Shown here: piece by piece, positions 25,291 to 34,851 of the stretch
How the letters are laid out: each line of letters starts with the position of its first letter
Position numbering within the stretch: position 1 is the first letter of the stretch
Assembly: GCF_003544895.1 (NCBI RefSeq)
Contig: NZ_CP032125.1
Span: 1,192,001 to 1,256,000 of the forward strand
DNA length: 64,000 bases
DNA from: Profundibacter amoris
GTDB taxonomy: Bacteria > Pseudomonadota > Alphaproteobacteria > Rhodobacterales > Rhodobacteraceae
Reading direction: 5' to 3'
Notes under the pieces: model-generated
The model's database searches: none
What the model was told of the DNA's origin: nothing
The model's input: only the letters and a program-made list of their open reading frames with translations
Position numbers and translations under genes: made by a program

Positions 25291-26640
25291 ATGAAACTGA
25301 CCCGGATATTTGCAGGGGTCGCGATTGCTGCATTGCTGGCAGGTTGCGGTCAAAAAGAAGAAATTCTGCCCGGCAAGCGCCTTGATCTGCGCACCCCGCT
25401 GGATCAGGCTGCGGCAACGGATGGTGCGACCACGGATGGCGCTGTAACGCCGGATGGTCCGGTCAACCGCGCAGTTCCGATAAAATTGCCGGCAGCGGTC
25501 AATCACACCCAATGGACCCATCGCTACGGCACACCCGAGCACCGCATCACCCATCCTGCACTGGGCGCATCATTAAGCCATGTCTGGAATGTTTCGATCG
25601 GGGCGGGGGACAGTCGAAAATACCGGATCACCGCCGATCCGGTGGTTGCCGGCGGACGTGTGTTTACGCTGGATGCGCAGGCAACCGTGATGGCGCACAG
25701 CACATCGGGGGCCAAAATCTGGTCGCGGGACATTACCCCCGCTACGGATCGTGATGGGGATGCCTCGGGCGGTGGTCTGGCCGTTGACGGCAACACGCTT
25801 TATGTCACCTCGGGCTTTGGCGAACTGGTGGCGCTGGATGTGGCCACCGGTGCCGAACGCTGGGTTCAAAAGCTGGATGCACCGGCAACGGGTTCTCCTG
25901 CGGTTCGCGACGGGATTGTCTATGTCACTTCGCGCGACAGCCGCGGATGGGCGATTGACGCCGGTAATGGCCGTGTCAAATGGGAATTGCAGGCGGCACC
26001 GACACCCTCGGTGATGGTGGGCGGAACAGCACCGGCGGTTTCGGATAAATTTGTCGTATTCCCGTATGGCTCCGGCGAACTGGTCGCGGCCTTCCGCAAG
26101 GGCGGCGTGCGGGTCTGGGCCTCGTTTGTCTTGGGCAAACGACGCGGGCGCGCCTATGCCCAGATTACCGATATAACGGGGGATCCGGTGATCGACGGCA
26201 ACACCGTCTATGCCGCCAACCAGTCGGGGCGTGTTGTGGCGCTGAATCTGGGCAGCGGCGAACGCATCTGGACCGCCAAAGAGGGTGCCTATAGCCCCGT
26301 TTGGCCCGCCGGCGGGTCGGTCTTCCTTGTTTCGGATGAATCACACCTTGTGCGGCTGGATGCAGCAACCGGTGAAACCATCTGGTCGGTTGAACTGCCC
26401 TATTACACCAAGGGCAAACCACGCCGCCGCAAAGATGTGTATGCCAACTACGGACCTGTTTTGGCGGGCGGTCGTTTGATTGTTGCCGGCAGTGACGGGC
26501 TGATCCGGTCGTTCAATCCGGTAGATGGCGCGTTGATTTCCTCTATCGAAATTTCGGGCGGTGCCACGACAAACCCGGTGGTCGTGAACGGGGTTCTCTA
26601 TGTGGTTTCGAAAAAAGGTCAACTTCACGCTTTCCGTTAG
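25291..26640 (+). CDS. bamB: Outer membrane assembly lipoprotein BamB
   Basis: A 449-residue lipoprotein: signal sequence with lipobox ALLAGC, then PQQ-type beta-propeller blades recognised by repeats such as VDGNTLYVTSGFGELVALD, TGAERWV, IDGNTVYAANQSGRVVALN and VNGVLYVVSKKGQLHAFR. BamB is the scaffold of the BAM complex that inserts barrels into the outer membrane. The ATG at 25291 begins the signal sequence and follows AAGGG; an in-frame ATG at 25246 with an upstream GGAGG cannot be excluded and would add 15 basic residues. Between yfgM and der. Confidence 0.9.
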   Translation: MKLTRIFAGVAIAALLAGCGQKEEILPGKRLDLRTPLDQAAATDGATTDGAVTPDGPVNRAVPIKLPAAVNHTQWTHRYGTPEHRITHPALGASLSHVWNVSIGAGDSRKYRITADPVVAGGRVFTLDAQATVMAHSTSGAKIWSRDITPATDRDGDASGGGLAVDGNTLYVTSGFGELVALDVATGAERWVQKLDAPATGSPAVRDGIVYVTSRDSRGWAIDAGNGRVKWELQAAPTPSVMVGGTAPAVSDKFVVFPYGSGELVAAFRKGGVRVWASFVLGKRRGRAYAQITDITGDPVIDGNTVYAANQSGRVVALNLGSGERIWTAKEGAYSPVWPAGGSVFLVSDESHLVRLDAATGETIWSVELPYYTKGKPRRRKDVYANYGPVLAGGRLIVAGSDGLIRSFNPVDGALISSIEISGGATTNPVVVNGVLYVVSKKGQLHAFR

Positions 26641-26688
26641 GGGCGGGATGCTGTATCGGGGCAGCTTGATCTGTTTTTGGAGCAAGCG

Positions 26689-28146
26689 ATGAGCTTTACA
26701 CTTGCCATAGTGGGGCGCCCGAATGTGGGCAAATCCACCCTGTTCAACCGTCTGGTTGGCAAACGTCTGGCGCTGGTAGATGACCAGCCCGGCGTCACGC
26801 GCGATCTGCGCGAGGGCGCGGCACGTCTGGGGGATTTGCGCTTTACCGTGATTGATACGGCGGGGCTTGAGGAAGCCACCGACGAAAGCCTGCAAGGGCG
26901 GATGCGCCGTTTGACCGAACGTGCGGTGGATATGGCCGATATCTGCCTGTTCATGATCGACGCGCGGGTCGGGGTAACACCAACAGACGAATTTTTTGCC
27001 GGACTGCTGCGCAAACGGGCCAAACATGTGATTCTGGCCGCCAACAAGGCCGAGGGGCGCGCCGGCGAGTCCGGTGTGCTTGAAGCCTATGCGCTGGGTC
27101 TGGGCGACCCTTTGCGCCTGTCCGCCGAACACGGCGAAGGGATGAGCGATCTGCTGGCCCTGCTGATGCCGCTGGCCGATGAATTTGCCGAGCGCGCCGA
27201 AGCGGATGCGCCGGAAACCGATGTGGATGTTTCCGAAGATCTGGCCGATGACGCCCCGCGCGTGCCGACCAAAGCCAAGCCGCTGCAAATCGCCGTGGTG
27301 GGCCGCCCGAACGCGGGCAAATCCACCCTGATCAACCAGATGCTGGGCGAGGAGCGCTTGCTGACCGGCCCCGAGGCGGGCATCACCCGTGATGCGATTT
27401 CGGTGCAGATGGACTGGGACGGCGTGCCGATCCGCATGTTCGACACCGCCGGTATGCGCAAAAAGGCGCGGGTGCAGGAAAAGCTGGAAAAACTGTCGGT
27501 GTCCGATGGTCTGCGCGCGGTGAAATTTGCCGAAGTCGTGATCGTGCTGATCGACGCGGAAATCCCGTTCGAACAACAGGATCTGCGCATTGCCGATCTG
27601 GCCGAACGCGAGGGTCGCGCGGTGGTTCTGGCGGTGAACAAATGGGATGTCGAGCCGAATAAACAAAAGAAACTCAAGGATTTGCGCGAATCTTTTGAAC
27701 GCCTGTTGCCGCAGTTGCGTGGCGCGCCCTTGGTCACAGTATCGGCCAAAACCGGCCGTGGCCTGAACCGTCTGCAAGAGGCGGTGATGAAGGCGCATGA
27801 GGTCTGGAACCGCCGTGTGACTACCTCGCAACTGAACCGCTGGCTGATTGATATGGTCGAGGCCCACCCGCCACCGGCCCCTGCCGGCCGCCGGATCAAA
27901 CTGCGCTATATGACACAGGCCAAAACCCGCCCGCCGGGCTTTGTGGTGATGTGTTCGATGCCCGAAAAACTGCCCGAAAGCTATTCGCGCTATCTGGTGA
28001 ACGGATTGCGCGACAGTTTCGATATGCCGGGCACGCCGATCCGTTTGTGGATGCGCTCACAGGCCGAGTCGAACCCCTATAAGAACAAGAAAAAATCAAC
28101 GCCCAGCCGGTTGCGCAAGCATCTGGACAAGCCACCGCATTCCTGA
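26689..28146 (+). CDS. der: Ribosome biogenesis GTPase Der (EngA)
   Basis: A 485-residue GTPase with two tandem G domains, needed for 50S subunit assembly. G1 motifs are GRPNVGKST near residue 9 and GRPNAGKST near residue 206; G3 is DTAGLEE and [12 protein letters not shown]4 is NKAE and NKWD. A C-terminal KH-like domain follows (LKYMTQ-type segment [14 protein letters not shown]). The ATG at 26689 follows GGAG; a TTG 12 bases upstream is not needed. A linker with acidic residues ([10 protein letters not shown]) separates the G domains. Confidence 0.96.
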   Translation: MSFTLAIVGRPNVGKSTLFNRLVGKRLALVDDQPGVTRDLREGAARLGDLRFTVIDTAGLEEATDESLQGRMRRLTERAVDMADICLFMIDARVGVTPTDEFFAGLLRKRAKHVILAANKAEGRAGESGVLEAYALGLGDPLRLSAEHGEGMSDLLALLMPLADEFAERAEADAPETDVDVSEDLADDAPRVPTKAKPLQIAVVGRPNAGKSTLINQMLGEERLLTGPEAGITRDAISVQMDWDGVPIRMFDTAGMRKKARVQEKLEKLSVSDGLRAVKFAEVVIVLIDAEIPFEQQDLRIADLAEREGRAVVLAVNKWDVEPNKQKKLKDLRESFERLLPQLRGAPLVTVSAKTGRGLNRLQEAVMKAHEVWNRRVTTSQLNRWLIDMVEAHPPPAPAGRRIKLRYMTQAKTRPPGFVVMCSMPEKLPESYSRYLVNGLRDSFDMPGTPIRLWMRSQAESNPYKNKKKSTPSRLRKHLDKPPHS

Positions 28147-28428
28147 AGGTCATGATTTGACAAAGCCGGTTTGAGGTGGAAACGGGTTTGGAAAACGTAT
28201 CCATTAAACCGGTTTAGTGGATATGTTATTCAACGTAATTTCAGCGGGTTATCTGGGAATATACCTGCTCAAAACAACCGGTTATTCCAACGTATTAAAT
28301 CCGATTCCGCTGGGCCCTCCGCACAACTATCGCCCCTAGGTAATGGATTCCAGACTATCCTGAACCCGCAGGAAGGTTAAGATTGATATATTTCAACGTA
28401 ATCCCATTGTAAATCTGGAGTTTTCATA
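28147..28428. other. Intergenic region with repeated short motifs
   Basis: No gene was found. The stretch is AT-richer than its neighbours and holds a perfect 12-base palindrome TAAACCGGTTTA (28205-28216), a second ACCGGTT (near 28276-28283), and three versions of one motif: TTCAACGTAAT (28229-28239), TTCCAACGTATT (28285-28296) and TTTCAACGTAAT (28391-28402). It leads to the lipoprotein gene and could hold regulatory sites or a small RNA. Confidence 0.4.
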
Positions 28429-28830
28429 ATGCGCATTTTCACCCTGTTACCGGCGGTTCTATTGGTTGCGGCCTGTGTCGAATCCACCCCGTCTGCAACC
28501 CGTCCAGCAATGAAAAACAGCTTGCCAAACCCGATGGTTCTGGTAGGCGAGGCCGGGCCGGGCAACACCGCCGCCGGTGAATTGCGCAATGACGGGATTG
28601 CCGTGCAAACCGATTTCAAAGGGCGTTCCGCCGGAATTACGGCCTTTTGCAGCGGCAAGGCGGATGCGGTGACCATGACCAGTGATTTTTCCTCTGCCGA
28701 GTATAAAAAATGTCGCGAATTGGGCGGCAGCTGGAGCGCCTTTGGCACCCTCAAGGGCGCAACCATCTATGTGCGGCATGAATTGGCCGAGCAGCTTTTG
28801 AAAACCGCTAAAACCACGTTCCTTGGTTAG
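28429..28830 (+). CDS. Hypothetical lipoprotein
   Basis: A 133-residue protein with a lipoprotein signal (MRIFTLLPAVLLVAACVES; lipobox VAAC, Cys16). The mature part has two further cysteines (TAFCSGKAD and YKKCRELGGSW). The end TLKGATIYVRHELAEQLLKT resembles exported proteins of unknown function in Rhodobacterales. A GGAG site precedes the ATG. No domain recognised. It is preceded by the motif-rich intergenic region and converges with the next gene. Confidence 0.72.
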   Translation: MRIFTLLPAVLLVAACVESTPSATRPAMKNSLPNPMVLVGEAGPGNTAAGELRNDGIAVQTDFKGRSAGITAFCSGKADAVTMTSDFSSAEYKKCRELGGSWSAFGTLKGATIYVRHELAEQLLKTAKTTFLG

Positions 28831-28839
28831 GTTTTACAA

Positions 28840-28867
28840 GGGGTCACAGCTTGCCAAAGCTGACCCC
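28840..28867. terminator. Hairpin between convergent genes
   Basis: GGGGTCA-CA-GCTT and AAGCTGACCCC form an 11-pair stem with a two-base bulge. It lies just after the lipoprotein stop and overlaps the last codons of the leftward gene. There is no strong T-tract on either side, so termination is only a possibility. Confidence 0.3.
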
Positions 28868-29356
28868 GCGCCATGTCCAGCCCTTGCCCAGCACCGCCTG
28901 TTGCAAGGGCTTTTTCACCTCGGCAGTGTTGAAACGGTAATTATAAACCTGTCCGGGTTTGAACTCTTCGGTGAAGGCATAGGCGGTGCCAAAGGACACT
29001 TCGGATTTCTGCCCGCGAAAGCCGGAAAGCTGTAATTCCAGCGACGGCACACCGGCCTTCCATTCGATGGTGTAATCCTCGTCCACCGCGCGGACCTCGT
29101 GTTTCTCCGCATCCAGCCGCATCTTGATCCTGAAGGATTTCTCCAGTCCGGCCTTGGCGAAAATCTCGTACCATTTGGCGTCAACAATCTTCCATTCCGC
29201 CACCAGATCGCAACTACCATCCTTGCAGGCGCTGATCCGGTAGGGGGCGGTATCGCGGTTCAGGGCCAGAATGGCGGCTTCGACATCGGCGGCGCTGGCA
29301 GGTGCCACACCTGACTTGGGCCGCTTGGTGCCGGTCAGAAAATCGAAAAGCCCCAT
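28844..29356 (-). CDS. Conserved hypothetical protein following serS
   Basis: A 170-residue protein starting [20 protein letters not shown]. The N-terminus resembles an amphipathic or membrane-proximal helix, and the middle (PYRISACKDGSCDLVAEWKI) contains a C-x5-C pair. The rest is mainly beta strand with aromatic residues (VDEDYTIEWKAGVPSLELQ) and ends WTWRGVSFGKL. No signal peptide. Its ATG overlaps the serS stop by one base (TGATG), so it is translationally coupled to serS. Family not recognised; role unknown. Confidence 0.78.
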   Translation of the reverse strand: MGLFDFLTGTKRPKSGVAPASAADVEAAILALNRDTAPYRISACKDGSCDLVAEWKIVDAKWYEIFAKAGLEKSFRIKMRLDAEKHEVRAVDEDYTIEWKAGVPSLELQLSGFRGQKSEVSFGTAYAFTEEFKPGQVYNYRFNTAEVKKPLQQAVLGKGWTWRGVSFGKL

Positions 29357-30648
29357 CAGGCCAGTTTCCCTTCTGCCGATATGCCGGTTTTGCCGCCCAG
29401 ATAGGGGTGCAACGCGGCGGGCAGGGTAACCGAGCCATCCTCGTTCTGGCCGTTTTCCAGCACCGCAATCAGGCAACGCCCCACCGCCACACCCGAACCG
29501 TTCAGCGTGTGCACAAACTCGGGTTTGCCACCGGCTGCGGGCTTGAAGCGGGCGTTCATGCGGCGGGCCTGAAAATCACCGGCCACCGAAACCGAGCTGA
29601 TCTCGCGATACATGTTCTGGCCGGGCAGCCAGACTTCGATGTCATGGGTTTTCTTCATTCCGAACCCCAGATCACCGGTGCACAGCACCACCGTGCGGTA
29701 AGGCAGCTCCAGCGCTTCGAGAATCGCCTCGGCACGGCGGGTCATGGCGTCATGTTCGGCGGCGGATTCGTCGGGGTGGGTAATTGAAACCATTTCCACC
29801 TTTTCAAACTGGTGCTGGCGCAGCATGCCCGAAGTATCGCGCCCCGCGCTGCCGGCTTCCGAGCGGAAACACAGGGTGTGGGCCACATGGCGGCGGGGCA
29901 GGGTGGCTTCGTCCACAACTTCGCCGTTGACGATGTTGGTCAGTGGCACTTCGGCGGTCGGGATCAGCCACCAGCCATCGGTGGTCTTATAGCTGTCCTC
30001 GCCGAATTTCGGCAATTGACCGGTGCCATACATCATTTCCTCGCGCACCAGAACGGGCACGTTGGTTTCCTGCAACCCGTGTTTGTCGATGTGCAAGTCC
30101 AGCATGAATTGCGACAAGGCGCGGTGCACGCGCGCCACAGCGCCCGACATCACAACGAAGCGCGAACCGGACAGTTTGGCGGCGGTTTCGAAATCCATGC
30201 CGTCCTGCACGGCGGCTAGCTCGTAATGCTCTTTGGCGTCAAACGCGAAATTGCGCGGGTTGCCCCAGCGCTTGATCTCGACATTGTCGTCCTCGTCCGC
30301 GCCATCGGGCACATTGTTGTCGGGCAGGTTGGGCAAGCCCATCAGCATATCGCGCAATTCGGCGTCTTTGGCTTTGGCCTCGTCCTCAAGTGCGGCAATC
30401 TCGGCTTTCTTCTCGCCAACCAGTGCGCGCAGGCGCTCAAACTCGGCCTCGTCTCCCGAGGCCTTGGCCGCGCCCACCTGTTTTGATGCCGCATTGCGTT
30501 CGGTCAGGGCTGCTTCGGCCTTGGCGATGGCGGCGCGGCGTTCGGAATCAATCGCCAGAACCGCCTTTGAAATACCGGATAACCCGCGCCGTGCCATTGC
30601 GGCGTCAAAAGCGGCCGGATTCTTGCGGATTATTTTAATATCGTGCAT
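29356..30648 (-). CDS. serS: Seryl-tRNA synthetase
   Basis: A 430-residue class II aminoacyl-tRNA synthetase that charges tRNA-Ser and tRNA-Sec. The N-terminal coiled-coil tRNA-binding arm spans about residues 30-105 ([20 protein letters not shown] ... [12 protein letters not shown]). Motif 2 is [20 protein letters not shown] near residue 261 and motif 3 is [19 protein letters not shown] near residue 374. Full length. The next gene is coupled to its stop codon. Confidence 0.97.
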   Translation of the reverse strand: MHDIKIIRKNPAAFDAAMARRGLSGISKAVLAIDSERRAAIAKAEAALTERNAASKQVGAAKASGDEAEFERLRALVGEKKAEIAALEDEAKAKDAELRDMLMGLPNLPDNNVPDGADEDDNVEIKRWGNPRNFAFDAKEHYELAAVQDGMDFETAAKLSGSRFVVMSGAVARVHRALSQFMLDLHIDKHGLQETNVPVLVREEMMYGTGQLPKFGEDSYKTTDGWWLIPTAEVPLTNIVNGEVVDEATLPRRHVAHTLCFRSEAGSAGRDTSGMLRQHQFEKVEMVSITHPDESAAEHDAMTRRAEAILEALELPYRTVVLCTGDLGFGMKKTHDIEVWLPGQNMYREISSVSVAGDFQARRMNARFKPAAGGKPEFVHTLNGSGVAVGRCLIAVLENGQNEDGSVTLPAALHPYLGGKTGISAEGKLA

Positions 30649-30825
30649 TTCACTGGTTCCCGATTGAATGTCATCTCTTACCCCCCCATATGCCCCAGAA
30701 GGACGCAGCTTTGAAGCCTTGATTTACATGCGGCATCTGCTTGCCAAGCAAATGGGCCACATATAGGGTGCGCGCCAACGCTATCGGGCATGAAGGCCCG
30801 CACAACATACCAAGAGGACGACACA

Positions 30826-31158
30826 ATGTTTGTTACACCCGCATACGCACAGGCCGCAGGGGCAGGGGGCGCAAGCGCGCTTGGCTCGTTTCTGCCGCTG
30901 ATCCTGATCTTTGCCATCATGTATTTCCTGCTGATCCGTCCGCAGCAAAAGAAGATGAAACAGCATCAGGCGATGGTCGCAGCCCTGCGTCGCGGTGATC
31001 AGGTTGTGACGGCGGGTGGCATCGTCGGCAAGGTGGTCAAGGTGAAAGAGGGCGGCGAAGTCGAGATCGAAATCGCATCGGGCGTCAAGATCCGTGTGAT
31101 CCAGTCGACCATTTCGCAGGTTCTGAACAAAACCGAACCGGCCAACGACAATAAATAA
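30826..31158 (+). CDS. yajC: Preprotein translocase subunit YajC
   Basis: A 110-residue inner-membrane protein, partner of SecDF. After a short N-terminus (MFVTPAYAQAAGAGGA) it has one membrane segment (LPLILIFAIMYFLLIRPQQK) with the YajC signature RPQQKKMKQHQ, then a small cytoplasmic beta domain (GDQVVTAGGIVGKVVKV). The ATG at 30826 follows GAGGACGACACA; an upstream in-frame start lacks a site. First gene of yajC-secD-secF. The intergenic stretch 30649-30825 must hold divergent promoters for serS and yajC. Confidence 0.95.
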   Translation: MFVTPAYAQAAGAGGASALGSFLPLILIFAIMYFLLIRPQQKKMKQHQAMVAALRRGDQVVTAGGIVGKVVKVKEGGEVEIEIASGVKIRVIQSTISQVLNKTEPANDNK

Positions 31159-31189
31159 TCCGAAACATCTGTAAAATACAGGCAAACAT

Positions 31190-32851
31190 ATGCTGCAATT
31201 CGATCTTTGGAAGCGCATTGTCATCTGGGGGCTGGTCCTGATCGGCCTGCTGATGGCGGTGCCGAACGGGTTTTACACCCGTGTGGAACAACACAACGAT
31301 GCGCTGGTCGAGATCGAGAAGCTGGGCAGCACACCTGAACGTCAGGCGGCTGTGGAAGAATGGCCCGGCTGGATGCCATCAAGCCTTGTGAACCTCGGCC
31401 TTGATTTGCGCGGTGGGGCACATTTGCTGGCCGAAGTGCAGGTCAAGGATGTTTACGAGGCCCATGTCAAAAGCATGTGGCCCGATGTGCGCGATGTGCT
31501 GCGTCCGGCGCGTGATGTGGTCGGCGCTGTGCGCCGGCTGGATTCGCCCCCCGACCAGTTGCGGGTGCGCATTGGCAATCCTGAAAACATGGACAAGGCA
31601 CTGGAACTGGTGCGGTCCTTGGCTCAGCCGGTTGCTTCGCTTGCCGGTGTCGGCGCAACAAATATCGAGGTTTCCGCAGACGGGGATGTGATCACCGTGC
31701 AGCTGTCCGAAGCCGAAAAACAGGCTGTGGACGAACGCACAATCCAGCAATCGCTGGAAATCATCCGCCGTCGTGTGGACGAAGTGGGCACGCGCGAACC
31801 GACGATCCAGCGCCAAGGCACGGACCGGATTCTGATCCAGGTGCCCGGTCTGGGGTCGGCGCAGGAATTGAAGGATTTGCTGGGGTCGACCGCGAAACTG
31901 GAATTCAAACCGGTTGTGGGCCGCACGTCTGATCCTGACGCAAATCCGGGTGCACGAAACGAGGTTTTGCCATCACTGGACGAAGAGGGCGTTTATTACA
32001 TCGTTGAAGAACTGCCTGTTGTCACCGGTGAAGAACTGGTCGATGCGCAGCCCACCTTTGACCAGAACGGCCGCCCTGCGGTGAACTTCCGGTTCAATGC
32101 GACGGGCGGGCGCAAGTTTGGTCTGTATACAGCCGAAAACATCGGCGCTCCATTTGCGATCGTATTGGATAACGAGGTAATATCAGCCCCGACAATCCAG
32201 AGCGCGATTATGGGGGGATCGGGCATCATCACCGGCAATTTCACGGTCGAGGAATCGACCAAGCTGGCCGTTCTGTTACGGGCCGGGGCCTTGCCCGCCA
32301 AGATGAATTTCCTCGAGGAACGCACGATCGGACCGGAATTGGGTCAGGACAGTATCGATGCCGGTAAAATTGCGGCGATTGTTGCTGGCATCGGTGTGTT
32401 GGTGTTCATGGTGCTGTCTTACGGGCTGTTCGGTCTGTTTGCCGATATCGCCCTGATCATCAACGTTGCGCTGATATTCGGCCTGCTGTCGATGATCGGC
32501 GCCACGCTAACCCTGCCGGGGATCGCGGGCATCGTTTTGACGGTCGGGATGGCGGTGGACGCCAACGTGCTGATTTTTGAGCGAATACGCGAGGAGCTGA
32601 AAGCCGCCAAAGGGCCGGCACGGGCGATCGAGCTGGGCTATGAAAAAGCGCTGAGCGCGATTGTTGATGCCAATATCACCACCTTCATCACGGCTGTAAT
32701 CCTGTTCGTCATGGGGTCCGGCCCCGTGCGCGGGTTTGCGGTGACGCTGGGTCTGGGGATTATGACATCGGTCTTTACGGCAATTTTTGTGACACGGCTG
32801 ATCATTGTCATGTGGTTTGAACGCCGCAAGCCCAAACAGATAGAGGTATAA
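31190..32851 (+). CDS. secD: Protein translocase subunit SecD
   Basis: A 553-residue RND-superfamily protein that, with SecF, uses the proton gradient to drive late steps of export through SecYEG. TM1 (IVIWGLVLIGLLMAVPNGFY) is followed by the conserved GLDLRGGAHLLAEV near residue 67, a large periplasmic region with P1 and head domains, and five C-terminal TM helices including IVLTGMAVDANVLIFERIRE-like ILTVGMAVDANVLIFERI. ATG 31190 lies 31 bases after yajC. Four bases separate it from secF. Confidence 0.97.
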   Translation: MLQFDLWKRIVIWGLVLIGLLMAVPNGFYTRVEQHNDALVEIEKLGSTPERQAAVEEWPGWMPSSLVNLGLDLRGGAHLLAEVQVKDVYEAHVKSMWPDVRDVLRPARDVVGAVRRLDSPPDQLRVRIGNPENMDKALELVRSLAQPVASLAGVGATNIEVSADGDVITVQLSEAEKQAVDERTIQQSLEIIRRRVDEVGTREPTIQRQGTDRILIQVPGLGSAQELKDLLGSTAKLEFKPVVGRTSDPDANPGARNEVLPSLDEEGVYYIVEELPVVTGEELVDAQPTFDQNGRPAVNFRFNATGGRKFGLYTAENIGAPFAIVLDNEVISAPTIQSAIMGGSGIITGNFTVEESTKLAVLLRAGALPAKMNFLEERTIGPELGQDSIDAGKIAAIVAGIGVLVFMVLSYGLFGLFADIALIINVALIFGLLSMIGATLTLPGIAGIVLTVGMAVDANVLIFERIREELKAAKGPARAIELGYEKALSAIVDANITTFITAVILFVMGSGPVRGFAVTLGLGIMTSVFTAIFVTRLIIVMWFERRKPKQIEV

Positions 32852-32855
32852 GACC

Positions 32856-33824
32856 ATGAGACTAAGACTTGTACCCGCCGAAACGAACTGGGATTTCTTC
32901 AAGGTTCCGGTTCTGACACTGGGAATATCCGGTTTGATGATGGTGCTCTCGGTGGTGTTGTTTTTCACCATGGGGCTGAATTACGGCATCGATTTCAAAG
33001 GTGGCACCACGATCAGAACAGATGCCGAAGTTGCTGTGGATGTGGGGGCCTATCGCGATGCGATTTCGCCACTGAAACTGGGGGATGTTTCGATCACCGA
33101 AGTGTTTGATCCGACCAAGCCGGACCAGAATGTCACACAAATCAGGATCGAGGCACAGGACGGCGACGAGGCCATCACCACCGATACGATTGCCGAAATC
33201 AAATCGGCCCTTCAGGCCTATGAACCTTCAATCAAGTTTGCAGCGGTAGAATCCGTCGGCCCCAAGGTTTCCGGCGAACTGGTCTGGACTGCGATCGAAG
33301 CGGTGATCGCGGCAATCTTTGCGGTGCTGTTCTATATCTGGTTGCGGTTTGAATGGCAGTTTTCGCTGGGCGCTGTGGTTGCGCTGGTGCATGACGTGAC
33401 CCTGACCATCGGCGTATTTGCCCTGTTCCAGATCAAGTTCGACCTGTCGATCATTGCGGCCTTGTTGACGATCGTGGGCTATTCCCTGAACGATACCGTG
33501 GTGGTGTTTGACCGCGTGCGGGAAAACCTGCGCAAATACAAAAAGAAGTCGCTGAAAGAGGTGCTGAACCTGTCGATCAACGAAACCCTGTCGCGCACGG
33601 TGATGACCTCGGTCACCACATTGATTGCGTTGATTGCGCTGTTCGTGCTGGGGGGCGACGTGATCCGCGATTTCGTCTTTGCGATGATTTGGGGTGTGAT
33701 TGTCGGGACATACAGTTCGGTGTTTATTGCCTCGGCTATCCTGCTGCGCCTTGGGGTCAAGCGGGACTGGAGCAAGAAAGACCCGAAAGATGTCGGCGGC
33801 CAATACGCCAAAATCGACGCCTAA
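32856..33824 (+). CDS. secF: Protein translocase subunit SecF
   Basis: A 322-residue partner of SecD with six TM helices. TM1 (VLTLGISGLMMVLSVVLFFT) leads to the conserved GLNYGIDFKGGT near residue 42; the C-terminal half carries ALLTIVGYSLNDTVVVFDRV with the conserved Asp/Arg of the proton path, and NLSINETLSRTVMTSVTTLI. Its stop directly abuts the start of the TauE gene (TAAATG), so the operon continues. Confidence 0.97.
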   Translation: MRLRLVPAETNWDFFKVPVLTLGISGLMMVLSVVLFFTMGLNYGIDFKGGTTIRTDAEVAVDVGAYRDAISPLKLGDVSITEVFDPTKPDQNVTQIRIEAQDGDEAITTDTIAEIKSALQAYEPSIKFAAVESVGPKVSGELVWTAIEAVIAAIFAVLFYIWLRFEWQFSLGAVVALVHDVTLTIGVFALFQIKFDLSIIAALLTIVGYSLNDTVVVFDRVRENLRKYKKKSLKEVLNLSINETLSRTVMTSVTTLIALIALFVLGGDVIRDFVFAMIWGVIVGTYSSVFIASAILLRLGVKRDWSKKDPKDVGGQYAKIDA

Positions 33825-34574
33825 ATGCAGGCCCTGACCGAAGCCGTTGCGATTGACGGCTTCTGGTTGCTGGTCGCCGCTGCGGCAGTTGCCGGTCTGG
33901 TGCGCGGGTTTTCGGGCTTTGGCACGGCGATGGTATATCTGCCCGTCGCCGGCCAGATCCTGACCCCGTTTCAGGCCCTGACAACCCTGATGGTGATGGA
34001 CCTGATCGGCCCCTTGCCCAACATCCCCAGCGCCATCCGCACCGGTCATAAACGCGACATCTTGCGGCTGTCCGCGGGCACTTTGGTGGCGCTGCCGCTG
34101 GGTGTGCTGGTGCTTGGCCTGATCGCGCCCGAGGTGTTTCGCTATGGCGTGTCGCTGATATCCCTGCTGTTACTGGTGCTGCTGATGGCCGGCGTGCGTT
34201 ATCACGGCACGCTGCGCCCGCCGATGGTCTATGGCACCGGCGCGGTGGGGGGATTTCTGGCGGGCAGTGTGGGCCTGCCCGGGCCACCGGTGATCATGCT
34301 TTATATGGCCAGTCCGAACCCGTCCGAAGTGATCCGCGCCAATATCATGGTTTATCTGTTGTTGTGCGATTTGATGATGATTGGCGTGCTGCACCTGAAC
34401 GGGTATTTACAGGTCTCGGCTGTGGCCTTGGGCGCGCTGCTGATCCTGCCTTATCTGGCGGCGAATGTGCTGGGCGGCTGGCTGTTTCGGCCCGGATACG
34501 AGCGCCTGTATCGCGCCATTGCCTATTTCATTATCGCCGCATCGGCGCTAAACGGGATGCCATTGTTTGACTAG
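33825..34574 (+). CDS. TauE/SafE-family membrane transporter
   Basis: A 249-residue protein with about eight hydrophobic segments and the family's early motif AGLVRGFSGFGTAMVYLPVA, plus GFLAGSVGLPGPPVIMLYM at the start of the second repeat. Members export sulfite, sulfoacetate or related anions; the substrate here is unknown. The ATG directly follows the secF stop. Its own stop codon TAG is formed by the TA target site and the first G of the 266-bp element; without the insertion the stop would read TAA, so the protein is unchanged. Confidence 0.88.
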   Translation: MQALTEAVAIDGFWLLVAAAAVAGLVRGFSGFGTAMVYLPVAGQILTPFQALTTLMVMDLIGPLPNIPSAIRTGHKRDILRLSAGTLVALPLGVLVLGLIAPEVFRYGVSLISLLLLVLLMAGVRYHGTLRPPMVYGTGAVGGFLAGSVGLPGPPVIMLYMASPNPSEVIRANIMVYLLLCDLMMIGVLHLNGYLQVSAVALGALLILPYLAANVLGGWLFRPGYERLYRAIAYFIIAASALNGMPLFD

Positions 34575-34839
34575 GGCCTGTTGACGTTCCCCACACCGCA
34601 CTGGCGCGAGTCCAAAATTGCAGCCAGCGCGTTGATTTGCCCGCAGCGATGCCGGTATCGGCAAGGGGAAATCCGCGCGTTGGAAGCAATTTTGGCCGCG
34701 TCCCGCAGGGATTTCACCAAAATCCGCCATTGCGACACCAATTTCGCTTGCAAGGGGGCCACCCTTGCGGCACTCAATTGGCTTGCACTGGCGGATTTTG
34801 GGCTGAAACCAGTGCGGTGTGGGGAACGTCAACAGGCCC
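34574..34839. mobile_element. 266-bp MITE-like element with perfect terminal inverted repeats
   Basis: The ends are perfect 31-base inverted repeats (GGGCCTGTTGACGTTCCCCA... and its reverse complement), flanked by TA on both sides (34572-34573 and 34840-34841), which suggests a TA target duplication as made by IS630/Tc1-mariner-type transposases. Inside are two subterminal stems: CCAAAATTGC / GCAATTTTGG and CCAAAATCCGCCA / TGGCGGATTTTGG. No transposase is encoded; frames reading inward from both ends start with the same peptide because the repeats match. It separates the TauE gene from the Mth938 gene. Family assignment is inferred from the TA duplication. Confidence 0.85.
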
Positions 34840-34851
34840 TAAGGAACGACC

